In this document: positions 10,780 to 22,599 of the stretch, piece by piece | Layout: every line of letters begins with the position of its first letter | Numbering within the stretch: the first letter of the stretch is position 1 | NCBI GenBank assembly: GCA_029204225.1 | Contig: CM055107.1 | Span: forward strand, 49,532,546-49,596,545 | DNA: 64,000 nt | Direction: 5' to 3' | From: Diphasiastrum complanatum | Lineage: Eukaryota; Streptophyta; Lycopodiopsida; Lycopodiales; Lycopodiaceae | Made by a program: the position numbers and the translations under genes | Notes under the pieces: generated by a model | Databases searched by the model: none | What the model was told of the DNA's origin: nothing | What the model saw: only the letters and a program-made list of their open reading frames with translations

Positions 10780-11049
10780 TGCTTTGCACAGGAACACAGA
10801 TCATGCTACACAGTAACACAGACATAAAACACTCTCCATAGCAAGCTCACATAGCAACTGTATATCTCAAAATGAAATTACACTGTACATATAGTTGTTC
10901 ACTCAGACAACCCATGCATGACCCAGGTTGCCGTTGGCGGGATGCGTGTCCCGTCGCCTTGCCTCGTGGCGAGGCCAACTGATCCTTATCCACTGATAGG
11001 ACCCACAGTACAGTAACACAGTGATTCTACTTTAATTCTAACTCAAACA
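10780..11049 (-). repeat. 5' LTR of the minus-strand copia (about 270 bp)
   Basis: In minus-strand orientation it begins TGTTTGAGTTAGAATT at 11,049 and runs to a CA about 10 bases before the PBS. The left edge in plus coordinates is approximate. The opposite LTR is absent, since the element is cut off at about 8,461, so no target duplication can be checked. Confidence 0.65.
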
Positions 11050-12180
11050 ACATGCATCCTTGTTCCAGAGGGATAGTGGACTTGGCCACTATCTTAGGCA
11101 TTTTCTGAAGAATGAGATCTGTATTGCTCATTCAAAGCTCAGCCCAGTTGGGGAGAATTTGATAATGGCAATTAAAGCTTTATCATTTTATCTAGGAGGA
11201 CACAAATTTGTTAAGACGAATAAGATCATTTTTGTCAAAAGTTCTTATGTTTTGAACATTCTAGGTTTTATTTTTTAGAATGTTCCATTATGGAGCTCCC
11301 ATTATTCATTGTACGCAGCTTATATTGAGCTTAGTGGAAATAAGGATAATGCACATCTATTAGATGCATACTCTAGCAAAGAATTTCTTCATGACAATAC
11401 TGCTATAGAAGTTGACACAAAAGCTGATAATGAATAGTGAACACTTTGTATGTTATTATAATACAATCAATACATTTACATTGAGTATCTCTCCTCTCTC
11501 TTGTTCCATGAATTTGCAAGCAGTTCTGAACATGTCATGATTTGATGACAATGATGATTGAATGTCTTTGTTATCTTCTACTCAACAATCATCTAATTTT
11601 CTTTTCCTGTATGAACGTGGATGCTTTTCTAAACTTGTTGTATTGTGTGGACTTTGTTATATGTCGAACCTGAACTTTGCGGTAGAACCACTTAAACAAT
11701 TGATAAATGTAGTTTTGTTTTTCATTGGTTCCTTCATGTTGTGTATTTCGATGACATGTTGCCCGTGCTTGCCAATGTGACTTCTTCATCCCTTGTGATG
11801 ACCAGACACTCAAAAAAAAAAAAGTGTTTGCAAAAAATGTTGTATGATCTCTTAGTATGTGTTGCAGATGTCAAAACCATAATGTTAGTCTTATGTTTAA
11901 ATCTAAATATATATGGAAAATTGAAAGCATCTTGAAGAATTTATACTAACCATGTAATGAGTGATGTGATCTTCTCCCCATGATTTTGATATTGCATCAA
12001 CAAACTCGACACAAGTCCTTTGTACAACTTTCTTATCAATATCAGAGTATTTATGTTCGGATGACCTCTATTTTTTAGAGTAGGTGTACATGTGTGAGAA
12101 AGATTTTGAGATGTACAAGTCAGTTTATTAAATTTCACTTTAATCTCTTTTAATAAATCCTTTTTGATATCTTGGCTAGG
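11050..12180. other. No recognisable feature
   Basis: The sequence is AT-rich with short open stretches on both strands, none protein-like. There are hints of copia-type wording near 11,060-11,440 (a broken stretch ending in VDTKADNE-like codons), possibly an old RNase H tail on the plus strand, too weak to call. Confidence 0.35.
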
Positions 12181-12189
12181 TGCTCTCTC

Positions 12190-13135
12190 TAGATTCTAAA
12201 CCCTTACCTTAAATTCAATAAACCTATTATTTATCAGACCTACAAATATTTTACAATTTAAAGAGTGTTCTAGCTAAAAGGGTATAGGGCAAAGGATAAG
12301 AGATCTAGGGATCTAGAGTTAGGGTAAGGAGTTTAGGATTTAGGGCAACGACTTTAGATAAGGGATCTAGAAAAATGGATTTAGAATATGTGGGATTTTG
12401 GATTGGGGATAAGGGATCTGGGGTTTATTTAAAGGAGTAAGGATATTGGAGTTTACAATATTAGGGTTAGAACAAGGAGTTTGATATTTAGGGTTTATGG
12501 TTTGAGGTTTAGGATCTAAAGTCCAAGGTTTATGAAAAGAATTAAGGGGCTTGTGATTTAGGGTAATAAGTTTTGGGCTAAGTGCTTAGGATAAAGAGTT
12601 TGAAGTTTATAATTCAAGATAAAAGGTTTGGTTTGGAATTTAAAGTTTAGGATAAGAGGTTCCAAGTTTAGGGTTTGGAAGTAGGGTCTAGGAAAAGGAG
12701 TTTAGGACTAAAGAACTAGGGCTTGAAATAAAGCGTTTGGGATTTAGAATTTAGGGTTTTGGTTCAAGGGTTTAGGTTAAGTTCATAGTAAGGAGGTTGC
12801 AATTTAGGGTAAGATTTTTTGGGGTTAGGATTTAGGGTAATGTATTTGGAATTTAGTGTTAAGGGGTTTGTAATTTAGAATTTAGGATAAGGGATGTAGG
12901 GAGAAGGCTTAAGGTTAAGGGTAAGGGAGTTTCGTGATATTGGGTAGGGGATACAGGAAAATGAGTTGTGAGAATGAAGCTTAGAGGTTGTGGTAAGGAA
13001 TTTGGAGCTTATGGTTCTAGGTAAGAAGCTTGGAGTTTAGGGTCTAGGGTTTAGTGTAAAAAGATGGGGTTTGAGTTTATAGTATAGAATTGAGAGTTGA
13101 GGATCTAGGGTAAGGTATCTAGAGAAAAATATTTA
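12190..13135 (+). repeat. Degenerate telomere-like (TTTAGGG-derived) interstitial repeat
   Basis: For about 0.95 kb the plus strand is built from variants of GGGTTTAGG, GGATTTAGGG, TTTAGGGTAA and AAGGAGTTTAGG, close to the plant telomere unit TTTAGGG in G-rich-strand orientation. It opens with one complementary CTAAACCC at about 12,197. No stretch is a clean array, so the block is old and expanded by degenerate duplication. Confidence 0.7.
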
Positions 13136-13650
13136 AGATTTTTGGTCCTCATTTCACAGGTTCGTCATTTTTGGTCATTTTTGGCATTTTTTTGGGCTTT
13201 TTTTTGGGGGTGGGAAACTTTAAAATGATAATAATTAGCTAATAAATTGATTATACAGTTCACCATGGTTCTATCTAAAGCAAAACTTCAATAACATAAA
13301 ACAGAGATTTATGCACTAACCATCCCCCTGGCCTTGCCTTTTGACGGACAAAAACTTTCATGAATCTCTCCAAGAAAAACATCCTCCTACATTATATTTT
13401 AACGCATTGAAGGCATTATGTTATTCATTAAAAAAATATATCATTGGCCAAATACACCATGTGCTTGGCATTTTTCCAAAGGGGTTCACTCCGTCTGTTG
13501 CAAGTCCAAATCTTATGTTTCTTGGTTCACTTGCGAAACATGGATACTCTTTGTCAATGTGTTGCAACCAAGGTTTTTAGATTGACGTAATTACTCATTT
13601 TTTTCACGAAAATAACTATAATATTGACATAACTTACATAAAAAATCATA
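13136..13650. other. No recognisable feature
   Basis: It opens with a T- and G-rich stretch (TTTTTTGGGCTTTTTTTTGG near 13,190). An open stretch of 79 codons at 13,341-13,580 shows no family resemblance. Confidence 0.35.
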
Positions 13651-13654
13651 ATGT

Positions 13655-13955
13655 CAACAAAAAATGACCCTTTGTTAATGTTTGGACCAGGCTGTCCCGT
13701 GGAATACACCGATGGGCCTCGCTGGGTCCAAGAAAGATGCCCGCCGGGACTGTCGGGTGCCCTCTAACATAGCTCTCACGGTTTAGGTTTACGTTTATGT
13801 ATTCAATTAATGTACAATCTTGAATACATTTACAAACAAAGGGTCTTGTCGAGCTTCATTAAGGGACCCGGCGGGCAACTTATTTGGACGGTTTAGGCCG
13901 GTGGAACGTTCAGCAAACATTATTAACATTCCAGGGCACAAAAAATAACCCTCAA
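13655..13955. repeat. Possible fold-back (MITE-like) element
   Basis: Two GC-richer arms face each other. The left arm (about 13,668-13,775) contains GTCCAAGAAAGATGCCCGCC. The right arm (about 13,838-13,945), read on the minus strand, contains GTCCAAATAAGTTGCCCGCC, preceded in both by a GTTAA...ATGTTTG block. The arms are imperfect. I see no obvious target duplication, so the edges are approximate. Confidence 0.4.
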
Positions 13956-13984
13956 ATTGCAATCATGGAATTATTGGAAAATGT

Positions 13985-14830
13985 CACAACACCTTGCATG
14001 GCATAGTGGTCTCTTGTAAGTTATCTCAAATATTGAGGAGTATCACATACAAGACAAGCCTTTAACCCTCGATACTCACCACGATATAAGATGCAATCTT
14101 TCGGACAAGCATGATGTAATGTATAGTCCATTCCCATTGCATTCAATATTTTTCATGCCTCAGCTATTGTCTCTAACACAATATTCTCTTATGGGGTTAG
14201 TTTTTAAAATGACTTGTACATAATTAAATGAGTTTCCATAATATTAAATTCAATCATCTACCCAGCTAGAACTTTTTGACTTAAGCAACACATCAAATAA
14301 AATCTTTAAAGAAAATCTCAATCTTTGTTACCCAAATAAAGATTTAACAATTGTATCACTCCATTTATATTTTTATAGGAGGTCCAATATAAGCAACGAG
14401 GCAGCCAAACGAGATGTCTTTGCTCTAGGATATAGTGGTTGTTTGATTCTTCTCTCAATTTATTTTCCTCAAGACTCATAAATGATTCAGTACCATATTT
14501 AGTGCGTTCCTCCATGTCATGATGCTCGTAGACGTTATTTATCAAGTTGTTCATAATTTCCACTTCATCTTGCATGCAAAAATGATTTTCAACACTTGAT
14601 CTTGATTATGAAAAAGAAGAACTAGGTTGAGGCCTCTTTGTTTTGGCGTGTTGGTATTCATATATTTTCATCATGGCTCTCAATCCCACACACTCATGAC
14701 ATGATACTTGATTTATGTGTGGCCCATCGTATGCTAGTTTTGTTTTCGATCTGGAGGGACTGTTGTCATTGTCACTAGAACTACATGATGATTTACAGTC
14801 CTTCAAACATGGGAAAAAATGATTCATTGA
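13985..14830 (-). pseudogene. CACTA (En/Spm) transposase remnant, Tnp2-type
   Basis: The minus strand at about 14,150-14,000 reads a stretch with MGMDYTLHHACPKDCILYRG and then LKACLVCDT, the hallmark block of plant CACTA Tnp2 transposases. Upstream, 14,575-14,318 reads RHLVWLPRC and INGVIQLLNLYLG, resembling the region before the catalytic domain in Tnp2. A Ser-rich 73-codon stretch at 14,827-14,606 with HECVGLRAMMKIYEYQ may be the N-terminal part. The transposase would cut and join element ends. Stops after the CDT block and the missing remainder show it is a remnant. Confidence 0.7.
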
Positions 14831-15175
14831 TTAACATATAAGATTGTTGTCATAAAAATAGAAATTTAAATTAAGATATCCAAATCAAACATCATATCTA
14901 AAGTCTTGTTCCAAGTATTTTTGTTGATTGTAGCATGAAATAAAAAACACAATAACTTGACATTAAATGTAACATATCATGGTAGGATTCATGCATTAAC
15001 TCTACTAGATGCATCAATTGACCAAAAAAACTTGTTCCCATTGAATATATAAAATGTATTTTGATATTTACATGGTACATGCTTGATTTTGGCTCTAAAC
15101 CTTTTGTACACATCTTGGAAGAGGACGATTGAAGCTATATTTGATGCATAGCCACATTCAATAGAGTTGAAATTC
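14831..15175. other. No recognisable feature
   Basis: AT-rich sequence with one 71-codon open stretch on the minus strand that resembles nothing I know. Confidence 0.35.
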
Positions 15176-15660
15176 CAATAGAATCTAGTGCAGTATGCAG
15201 ATCACATCACACAATCACCTTAGCCACTCCTCACAAACTCTCAATGATGGCACAACAAAAGTTAATGGATTACAAAGAGAAAATTGTACATATAGTAAAA
15301 GCCCCAACATGCATGGGCTCTGCCAACTATCAACTCACTGAAATAGGCAGCTATCTAACTAATATGCCCAACATGGGCTAGAAGACTGACAAACTTAGGA
15401 CATGCCCCTGAGTATAGCACATGCCATAAAAAATACATTGTATAGGCTAATTTCCCTACGCGTGGCTACCCGGCTAACCCAAGTAGTCATCTACGGGACA
15501 AGTGTCCGACTGATATAATGATAGTTGGTCACGTCCCAATCACTACTGAAAACATTAAACTGACTAACTGTACATTTATTACAGTATCACATTTGAAGCT
15601 TATAATAATGAATTAGATCAAAACTGATTTCTAACTCTCTCCCTTAAACTCAAATGTGAT
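15176..15660 (+). repeat. Dispersed LTR-like repeat, second copy of the 4,148-4,290 block
   Basis: 15,176-15,310 matches 4,148-4,280. The sequence goes on to about 15,660 with text typical of an LTR (short inverted pieces, CCCTTAAACTC at the end). No pair is present in the window, so it may be a solo LTR or a truncated copia end. Confidence 0.45.
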
Positions 15661-18600
15661 AAGAGTGAAAAACAATATTTTGTAGCAACGTCTGGAGTGT
15701 CCAAAAGATGCTATGCATGTCCTGCTACTCTATACTTGACTAACACTCAAGCACACCAATAAACCACCAGGTTTGACTCACAAAGTATCATGCAAACACA
15801 ATGCTCATACAAAGAGTCTACCATACTTTCAACCAACTGACTCGTCCCCATCCAACTTGAACACAAATAGACCACATGAGCGACATGGCTCAAATCGAGG
15901 AAATCCCACTGCCACCATGAGACTTATATCCTCCATCTAACCAGGCTGACATCATATCAAGCACCTCCAGGCACAAACCTATAAAGCTGACATAAAGCTG
16001 ACCTCCCCAAAATTTCGTATGTACCACATTTGGGGTCATGACCTGGCCCTTCGAGGTCCCCGCCCGAGTCTAATCACCCAAGAGTTAATTCACCATAAGA
16101 CTGTACCCTCACCAGATAGACAACTAGTAGACAATGACAAGTCAACGAACATCAAATGATTACTTTGATTCTAATGTAGCAAATCACGTAAAACTTCGAC
16201 TCAGATCTAGACTCTCGTGACAAGGTAACATGCAAGTACACATTCATGCAAACCAACACGAATACGTCAAATACATGACCAGGCTTGGGCAAACTGTGGT
16301 ATCTTGTCATACCAGCACCTGTCACCTGTAGATCCGCTGCTGCTAAACCACTGGTCACCAAATCAGGTGCTTAACCATGGCCTGCACCTGTACCAATATG
16401 CCCTCATGTCCAAGCATATCACAGAGATGTCCTCATAAATCATCCAAGTTCAACCATCTTGAACCAATGAAAGCTCCAAGCCTCATCTCTGATGTATCTC
16501 CCAAACAAAACCATGCTCCAAGGCGCTTTGCCTTGACATCTTGTCCAATAAGCCCTGAAAGCTGATCCCCATCCATTATCCATGTTCCAAGCACAAGAGT
16601 CTATCAAGGACTCACTGAATGAATGTACACAAACGTCACCATAGGCTATACCTGAGTAGCTCACCCATCTCCCAAAGACCTCCCCATCGAAGCCAATGTC
16701 CAAAACTGGTCCCATGTTGTAATGCTAACCTGTACTCCCAAATGAGCACACCATGAAGTCCTCTCCATCACTGTCCCCTCTAGTAGATCACTAGCAAAAC
16801 ACTCACCACAGTGTTTGCCCTCTGATCACACCCTGTGCGATCTCCATCCGCTCTCCAGCCTAGGGCTGGCTCCCAAAGCTTCACGCTTTGCCCATTTACG
16901 TTTGTAGCTACCTGATTCTATCATGAATCCCACTTGTAAGTCCTATCCATCAAAAGACAAAAGTCCAATATGAAATAGCTGCCCCTTGTTGATCATCCCA
17001 TGTCATCCTACAATGCTATCCCTACCAGGTATCCCAATGTCATCCCTGATCACAAAGATCTGAGCATCTACCTTGTAGTGCCCACCTGTATTCCCCCAAG
17101 CTAGCTCCAAGCTACTCCTATGAATGGTTCCAAACCACTCCCCGAGAATACATTGAGATGTGAACTCCAAATCCACCATCAATTCCCTCACATGATTGTG
17201 TGTGCCAATATCCTTCCAAGTGAGTCTGTGAGATCTTCCATGGCCCAAACCAAACGATCTGCACCCTACTATGAGAGCGTTCCTCCAAAACGCCACTTGA
17301 CATTGGTTGGTTCACGAGAATTTTTCACCCGCAACCGGCATACCATGCCTGTGATTGCTTGCCCTCTCAAAACTGTCACCAGTTATGAGTAGTCACACTG
17401 CCAAACTACACTTTTGTTGCCAAAACTAGCTTTCTCCACACAATTCCACTACCATTCACTCCCATACTGCATTTACTACTTCCAAACACCTTGATACCCT
17501 ATCAAAAGTAAGTAATAATGATTGAAAAGTGATTATGCCTCATTGTACCACCCTGTAGCTAGTTTCACCAACCAAAAATTGCTCCAAATTTGGACCAACG
17601 GTACCCAAATGGTGAGCCCATCACTAGGTCACCTGCACTCCGCTCAATAGAATGTTGACGAAAACTCCCCCAAACATGTTTCTCCCTGCTCTGTGATGTC
17701 ACTCTGTCCGTTGGCTTTGAGCAGCCAATTTCAGGGGTCATTTTGTCCCAAGGATGGCCAAAATAGGTGCCTTCTAGCCAAGGATAGGACCTTCGACAAA
17801 ATTAGCTTGCAAAATGAACTGGTTTGTTGTTTTGGAGATTCCTAATGAAGTGAAGTTCACTTTGAACTTTGGGTCCCTTCACTGCATTTCTTTTGAAGAT
17901 TTTTAATGAGAATTCTTAAGAACTGGCCTTCAAGTTTTCATAGGCCCTTTCAAATGCATCCATGCCATTGCTTAGCATCTTATGGCCCACGTTGCTCCCT
18001 GAGAAGTCAATCTCAACAGTCCATCGTGATGGCACCCAATCCTACAGTTCAAATGCTCTTTGTGCACTGAACTCATTTCTTGTATGCACCAAAAGCTTAC
18101 GGCCGCCAGCTGCTCCTACGGATTGGAGCACGTGACATCTTCTGTCTTTCTTCCTCCCTTCTAAACTCTTGCCAAGGTTTTACAGCTATGGAGACTGATT
18201 CGATTGCAGCCCTCCAGTACTTTCTCTTGCTCGCAGCCATCCATGGCCTCCTTCGGTTAGGTTAACACTAGCTGTTGCCATTTACAGATCATGGAATATC
18301 CATGCCTTTTCACCCTACAAACCCTAGCCAACAAAGAAAGGAGATTTCTTGGGCTTTGCGCAGCCTTTGTTTGAGCTTGTTCTTGTAGCTACCACCACCA
18401 CTAAGGTCGCCCTACCTCTGGTGTTCTGAGGCAATTTACAGCTTCTTGATTGGTGCTCAATTGACTACAAATAGTTTTTCTGAGAAAGCCTTCAATAGCT
18501 CATAGAATCTGAAAATTTTGCGATTTTCTCATATTTCCACCCAATCTGCTCCTGCAAATTTCTACGCCTCTCTATCACTGCTTTTTGCAGACCCTTTAAT
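15661..18600. other. Non-coding, C-rich repeat sequence (possible retrotransposon leader)
   Basis: About 2.9 kb with a C-rich plus strand and no recognisable protein on either strand. The stretch 17,690-18,480 has a style like the copia leader at 9,476-10,756 (short fragments such as AGATTTTTAATGA and GGGTCCC), which suggests a minus-strand element leader without gag. That is a weak inference. Confidence 0.3.
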
Positions 18601-19713
18601 GAAACATCATTAATGTTCTTGAGATCACAATACATCGGGTCTATAAAATGGTAGATCTCCTATGGCCTTATTAATGGTATCTCTCAATGATATGTAGGAA
18701 TTTAACTCCCCAAAACTGGAAGTATTCACATTTATTGCTCTTCAATGAAAATCATGCATAAGAGTGCTATAACAAGACTACCATGTAGGATCAAAAATTT
18801 TCTCACTAATGCTTCTTGCTCGCATGCATTGTTCCGAAATTTCTTAATTTTTTTCGCGCACTGCCTTTCCTTGTTTAAAGAGATTCTTACCCATTGTTTT
18901 CTCTCATATCAATCATCTTCAATCCAATCTATCCGGTTCAGGGATAGCTGCCTGTGCATACGAGTTGTCTTGATCACGGTTTAATTCTTATCCTATGATA
19001 GTGTTTTCCAACCATCATAAGTTTAATCCTTACTCTTGTGTTGCAAGGAGATGAGGGTTATTTGCATTAACTAACTCAAAGAGACGTCCACCCGATACAC
19101 TTAGTAATTTATAGCTATTGCACTATTTTCTTGAAATTTGATTTCTTTTCAAACTGAAAAACTTTATAAAATGCAACCATGCACACCCAACACTTCATTC
19201 ATAGAATGATGGGCAAAACTTTGAGACAACTTCTAATCGTGAAAACAAGAGATATAAAGCTGGGACTTTAGCGCTTCATACTTGATTTCCTTAAAGACAC
19301 ATAACAATCACTAATAGCATCTAGCCCATGTGTTTTTTGAATATTGTACAAACTCACCATTTCATCTCTCATCAAAAAGGGTATGAATGCTCACAAAAAT
19401 TCACATTCCAAGGAAAATCAAAGGCTCGTAGAAAGCTATGATGAACTAGTGCCATATGCCTACAACACATATAATCATAACATATCTCAAAGATTTTACT
19501 CGCTTGTATTAACAACTTGAAAAGAGTCACGGTTCTTCCTCCAGCTCAAGCTTATGGAAAATCAGAAACCAATTGAACATCTTGAAGGTGTGCCTTGTTT
19601 GTTATTGTCAAAGCCTTGCACTCAACGTCATTGGTTAGATGTCATGCTGGCCACTCATTCTTTGCTTCGAAATCTCATCCAACAAGTTCATATATGATGT
19701 GTTGCTCGCACAA
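18601..19713. other. No certain feature; target site of the 5.1-kb element
   Basis: Minus-strand reading around 19,400-19,200 has broken protein-like wording (FLMRDEMVSLYNI, then a Lys-rich stretch) that could be copia gag. The 5.1-kb element was inserted at its right edge. Confidence 0.3.
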
Positions 19714-19718
19714 GTAGT

Positions 19719-20963
19719 TGTTGTAAAGCTACCTTTACAAGCTTTACTTCGGGTGCCATTGGCGCCAGCTATGTCCCCGGCGCCAGCAGCGCCACTGCTG
19801 CTCCCGGCGCCAACGGCGCCGGCGCCGCTCCCGGCGCCACTGTGACCAGAATCCAGCCGGCGCCAAGTTCCTATGGCTGAAAATCTTTGATCGGTTCTAG
19901 CGGAGTCCAGAGAGCTCAGATCGATGTGCAATCACCTCACACGATCTAGGCATGATTAAAGGAAGCCTGGGGATCAATAAAATCTAGAGAGAGAAAATGA
20001 CTTTCTAGAAAGAGAAAATCCTAGAGAGAGAAAAACGTGCTTTACCAGCTTAGGTAGAGTGCTTGTTATGAGGGGAGGTGCCGAATCACACCAATACTAT
20101 AGGGGAGTGCGGGTTGCGACTCAGGGCGAGCTCCAACCAAGTCTCAGCCTCCCTTGCTGGAATGTTGTCATGGCTCTCGCCTTGGCATGCTAGCGCCCCG
20201 GAGACTAGGGTCGGTCACACACTTGAAATGTAACCTTCTCAGATTTATCAATAAAGTGGGATTTTCCTCAAACTGACTCTGATTACCTTCTGGGTTTCAG
20301 TGTTCGGTAAAAGCGCCAGTTGTAAGGCCGCTTTCCAAATTTTTAATTTGGCACATAGCTGAGGGTCGTATCCCGGGACGCCAGCGGTATGCCGTCGGGA
20401 CCATTCGGTCCGTGGCGCCAGCGGTATGCTGTCGGGACCATTTGGTTCAGGAACTGGTTGTTTCCATATCTGTCGCGGCTTGTGGTTCTGAGTGTTCCTT
20501 GCATGAACGTGAATGGGTTAAGCTCTTGGGGAACGGGCTCTAACCTGTCGGCTGAGTTGGATGGCTTGCTTGGGTGGATGTTACCTGTTTATGGCTGTCC
20601 AGTCTGGCGTGGCGCCAGGTTGGCTTCCAGCGCTCGTGACGAAGCTTTCAGTTGGTTAAGTCTGATGTAAGTCAGACCGCTTGCTTGGAATGGATGTTAC
20701 TCGTTTGTAACGAAGCTTCGAGTTGGTTAAGTTTGATGTATGTCGGGCGGCTTGCTTGGAGGGAAGTCACCCACATCGGGACCCCCGATCTGGCATGGCG
20801 CCAGGTTGGATCTCAATGTTGGTTTTCGGAACTTCATGTTGGTTAAGTCTGATCGTTGTTGACGAGTTGGCTGCTTGTATGTCAAGTGGGTTTGGATGGC
20901 AAGAGTTGAAGGCTGGGAAGCTAAGTCGTGGTTCCCGGCTCCCTTTGGGATGCCTGCGCTACA
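19719..20963 (+). repeat. 5' LTR (1,245 bp)
   Basis: TG...CA ended. Contains seven GGCGCC palindromes at 19,761-19,864, an AATAAA at 20,250-20,255, two tandem copies of a roughly 36-bp CGCCAGCGGTATG unit (about 20,379-20,450), and a degenerate tandem unit of about 71 bp with AGTTGGTTAAGT (about 20,640-20,860). Open stretches up to 141 codons inside it are not protein-like. Confidence 0.95.
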
Positions 20964-20965
20964 TG

Positions 20966-20978
20966 TGGTATCAGAGCC
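20966..20978 (+). other. Primer-binding site (initiator tRNA-Met type)
   Basis: TGGTATCAGAGCC begins two bases after the LTR end (20,963). The match to the standard plant PBS is exact over these 13 bases. Confidence 0.93.
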
Positions 20979-21053
20979 GACTGGCCGGTCAGCTATGCGG
21001 ATCTCACGGAAATGGCCACGGTTTGGGGTTCATCAAGACAACTGTTGTGCAAG

Positions 21054-21439
21054 GTGCTGCCCACAGTGTAAGCACGGGTGCGTCCACGGTCGGGGTGGTC
21101 GGCAGAACGGGGGACTTGATGAGTCAAAGTGCTGCCCTTGAGGTGTAAGCACGGTCAGTTCTCGCGGTTCGGGCCTGGCGCTGTCTGCACGTAGGACGGA
21201 TGAGGCAAAGTGCTGCCTAGGGAGGTGAAAGCACGGTCTGTACCTTGTGGGGTGCGGGGCGACATATTCGAACTGTACGGGTTAACCATTGATACAGAGA
21301 TGCTGCTCGAATTCGGGTGTAAAGCACGGGTGGTTAGCTGCCGGTGCGGGATAGCTGCCGATCGTTTAGCTATAAGGGCTATCGACCAAAAAGTGGTGGG
21401 GCGTGACTGAGGCAATGTGCTGCTTAATGGTGAAAGCAC
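21054..21439 (+). repeat. Five short hairpin repeats after the PBS
   Basis: Five units read GTGCTGC, 7-15 bases, then a GTGTAA/GTGAAA-type spacer and AGCACGG: 21,054-21,077, 21,129-21,154, 21,210-21,236, 21,300-21,329 and 21,417-21,441. GTGCT and AGCAC pair as a 4-5 bp stem. Spacings are about 75, 81, 90 and 117. The sequence between units differs, while stem and flank (CAAA before, GG after) are kept. The position, just inside the PBS, is where LTR-element RNA usually carries dimerisation and packaging signals; a role of that kind is inference. Confidence 0.75.
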
Positions 21440-21718
21440 GGATAGTTGGAGGGGTGTCCTATGTGGGCTGATTCCGTGATCGATTTGTATGGGCGCGGCC
21501 AGGCAAAGGTCCGTTGGCAGGACCATCTCAAAGGGGGACCTTGTCTTTGTTACTTGTTAGTAAACCTGCCTGAGTGTCTTACTTGTACGTATTCGTGGTG
21601 AGTCTTAGTACTCGTGCTTTGCCTGGTTTGCATGATTGCTTGTGATACAAGGAGCTGATGGCTCGAGAAGGAACCTTTTCTTTTGAAGGCTGATACCATC
21701 AAACAAAGAGGACTACAG

Positions 21719-22220
21719 AATCTGTGGGGCGGATTTGCAGTTCAAGTACTCACACGTGAACGACAACGAAACGACTCAATGTTTGCAAAGGATGGATGGC
21801 TAGCCTGTTTCTTAGGTTAGTTTCATTTGCGACAACGCCCACCAGACGCAAGCAGGAAGTCAAAAGTTGGAAAGGGCCATTTCAGAGGAGATCTTCTATG
21901 GAGCAGTTGGTCTTCATTTTGGGACGGCCACCTTCGGAACTGAAACTCACTGAGCATGAGCGATATCCAGAATCTGTGCGGCGGATTTGCAGTTCAAGTA
22001 CTCGCACGTGAACGACAACGAAATGACTCAACGTTTGCAAAGGATGGATGGCTAGCCTGTTTCTTGGGTTAGTTTCATTTGCGACAACGCCCACCAGACG
22101 CAAGCAGGAAGTCAAAAGTTGGAAAGGGCAATTTCAGGGGAGATCTTCTATAGCAGTTGGTCTTCATTTTGGGACGGCCACCTTCGGAACTGAAACTCAC
22201 TGAGCATGGGTGATATCCAG
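21719..22220 (+). repeat. Tandem duplication, 252-bp unit, two copies
   Basis: 21,719-21,970 and 21,971-22,220 are near-identical (AATCTGTG...GATATCCAG), with a few substitutions and a small deletion. They lie inside the interior of the 5.1-kb element. Confidence 0.9.
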
Positions 22221-22599
22221 TATCAGTTGGGTTTTCCTCAAAGGGGAAAAGACTAGGATCCTCTTCAGAGATTGGCAACAAGTTGGATCGAGCCATAATC
22301 CTAGCATATGGGAAGCAAAGTGTTGGAAAGGCTTTTTGTCCGAAGAACTCTACTCTAAGTCCGATCAGCTGATTTATTAAGTGGAGGGGAACTATCACAC
22401 ACACCTCTCTCTTGGGGCAAATTTTGAATGAAAGTTGATCAAAATGGGGGCAAATTCAAGGTGACCTAGCCATACTCACACGAGGAGACTGGCGAACTTT
22501 GGACCTAATAAGTTGACAAGTTTTTGTTGTGGAAAGGAAAGTTTGTTATAGGCTTTCTCTGGACCAGCAATGATGAGGAAACATATGAGTACGCTGGCT

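Noticed and set aside
13680-13925. rRNA-like GC-rich segment
   Set aside because: No stretch corresponds to conserved rRNA text. The GC-rich parts are explained by the two facing arms of a fold-back.
16377-17400. Several 60-97-codon open frames on both strands
   Set aside because: They overlap in opposite strands, have no family resemblance, and lie in C-rich repeat sequence.
20966-20978. tRNA-Met gene fragment
   Set aside because: The 13-base match is a primer-binding site next to an LTR. No cloverleaf surrounds it. The same holds for 10,757-10,769.
20389-21148. Open frames of 64-141 codons in the LTR
   Set aside because: They repeat in both LTRs, overlap each other in different frames, and have no protein-like pattern. 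The LTR is GC-rich.
21054-21441. CRISPR-like spaced repeats
   Set aside because: Units are short imperfect hairpins with irregular spacing inside a plant retroelement. No CRISPR feature applies.
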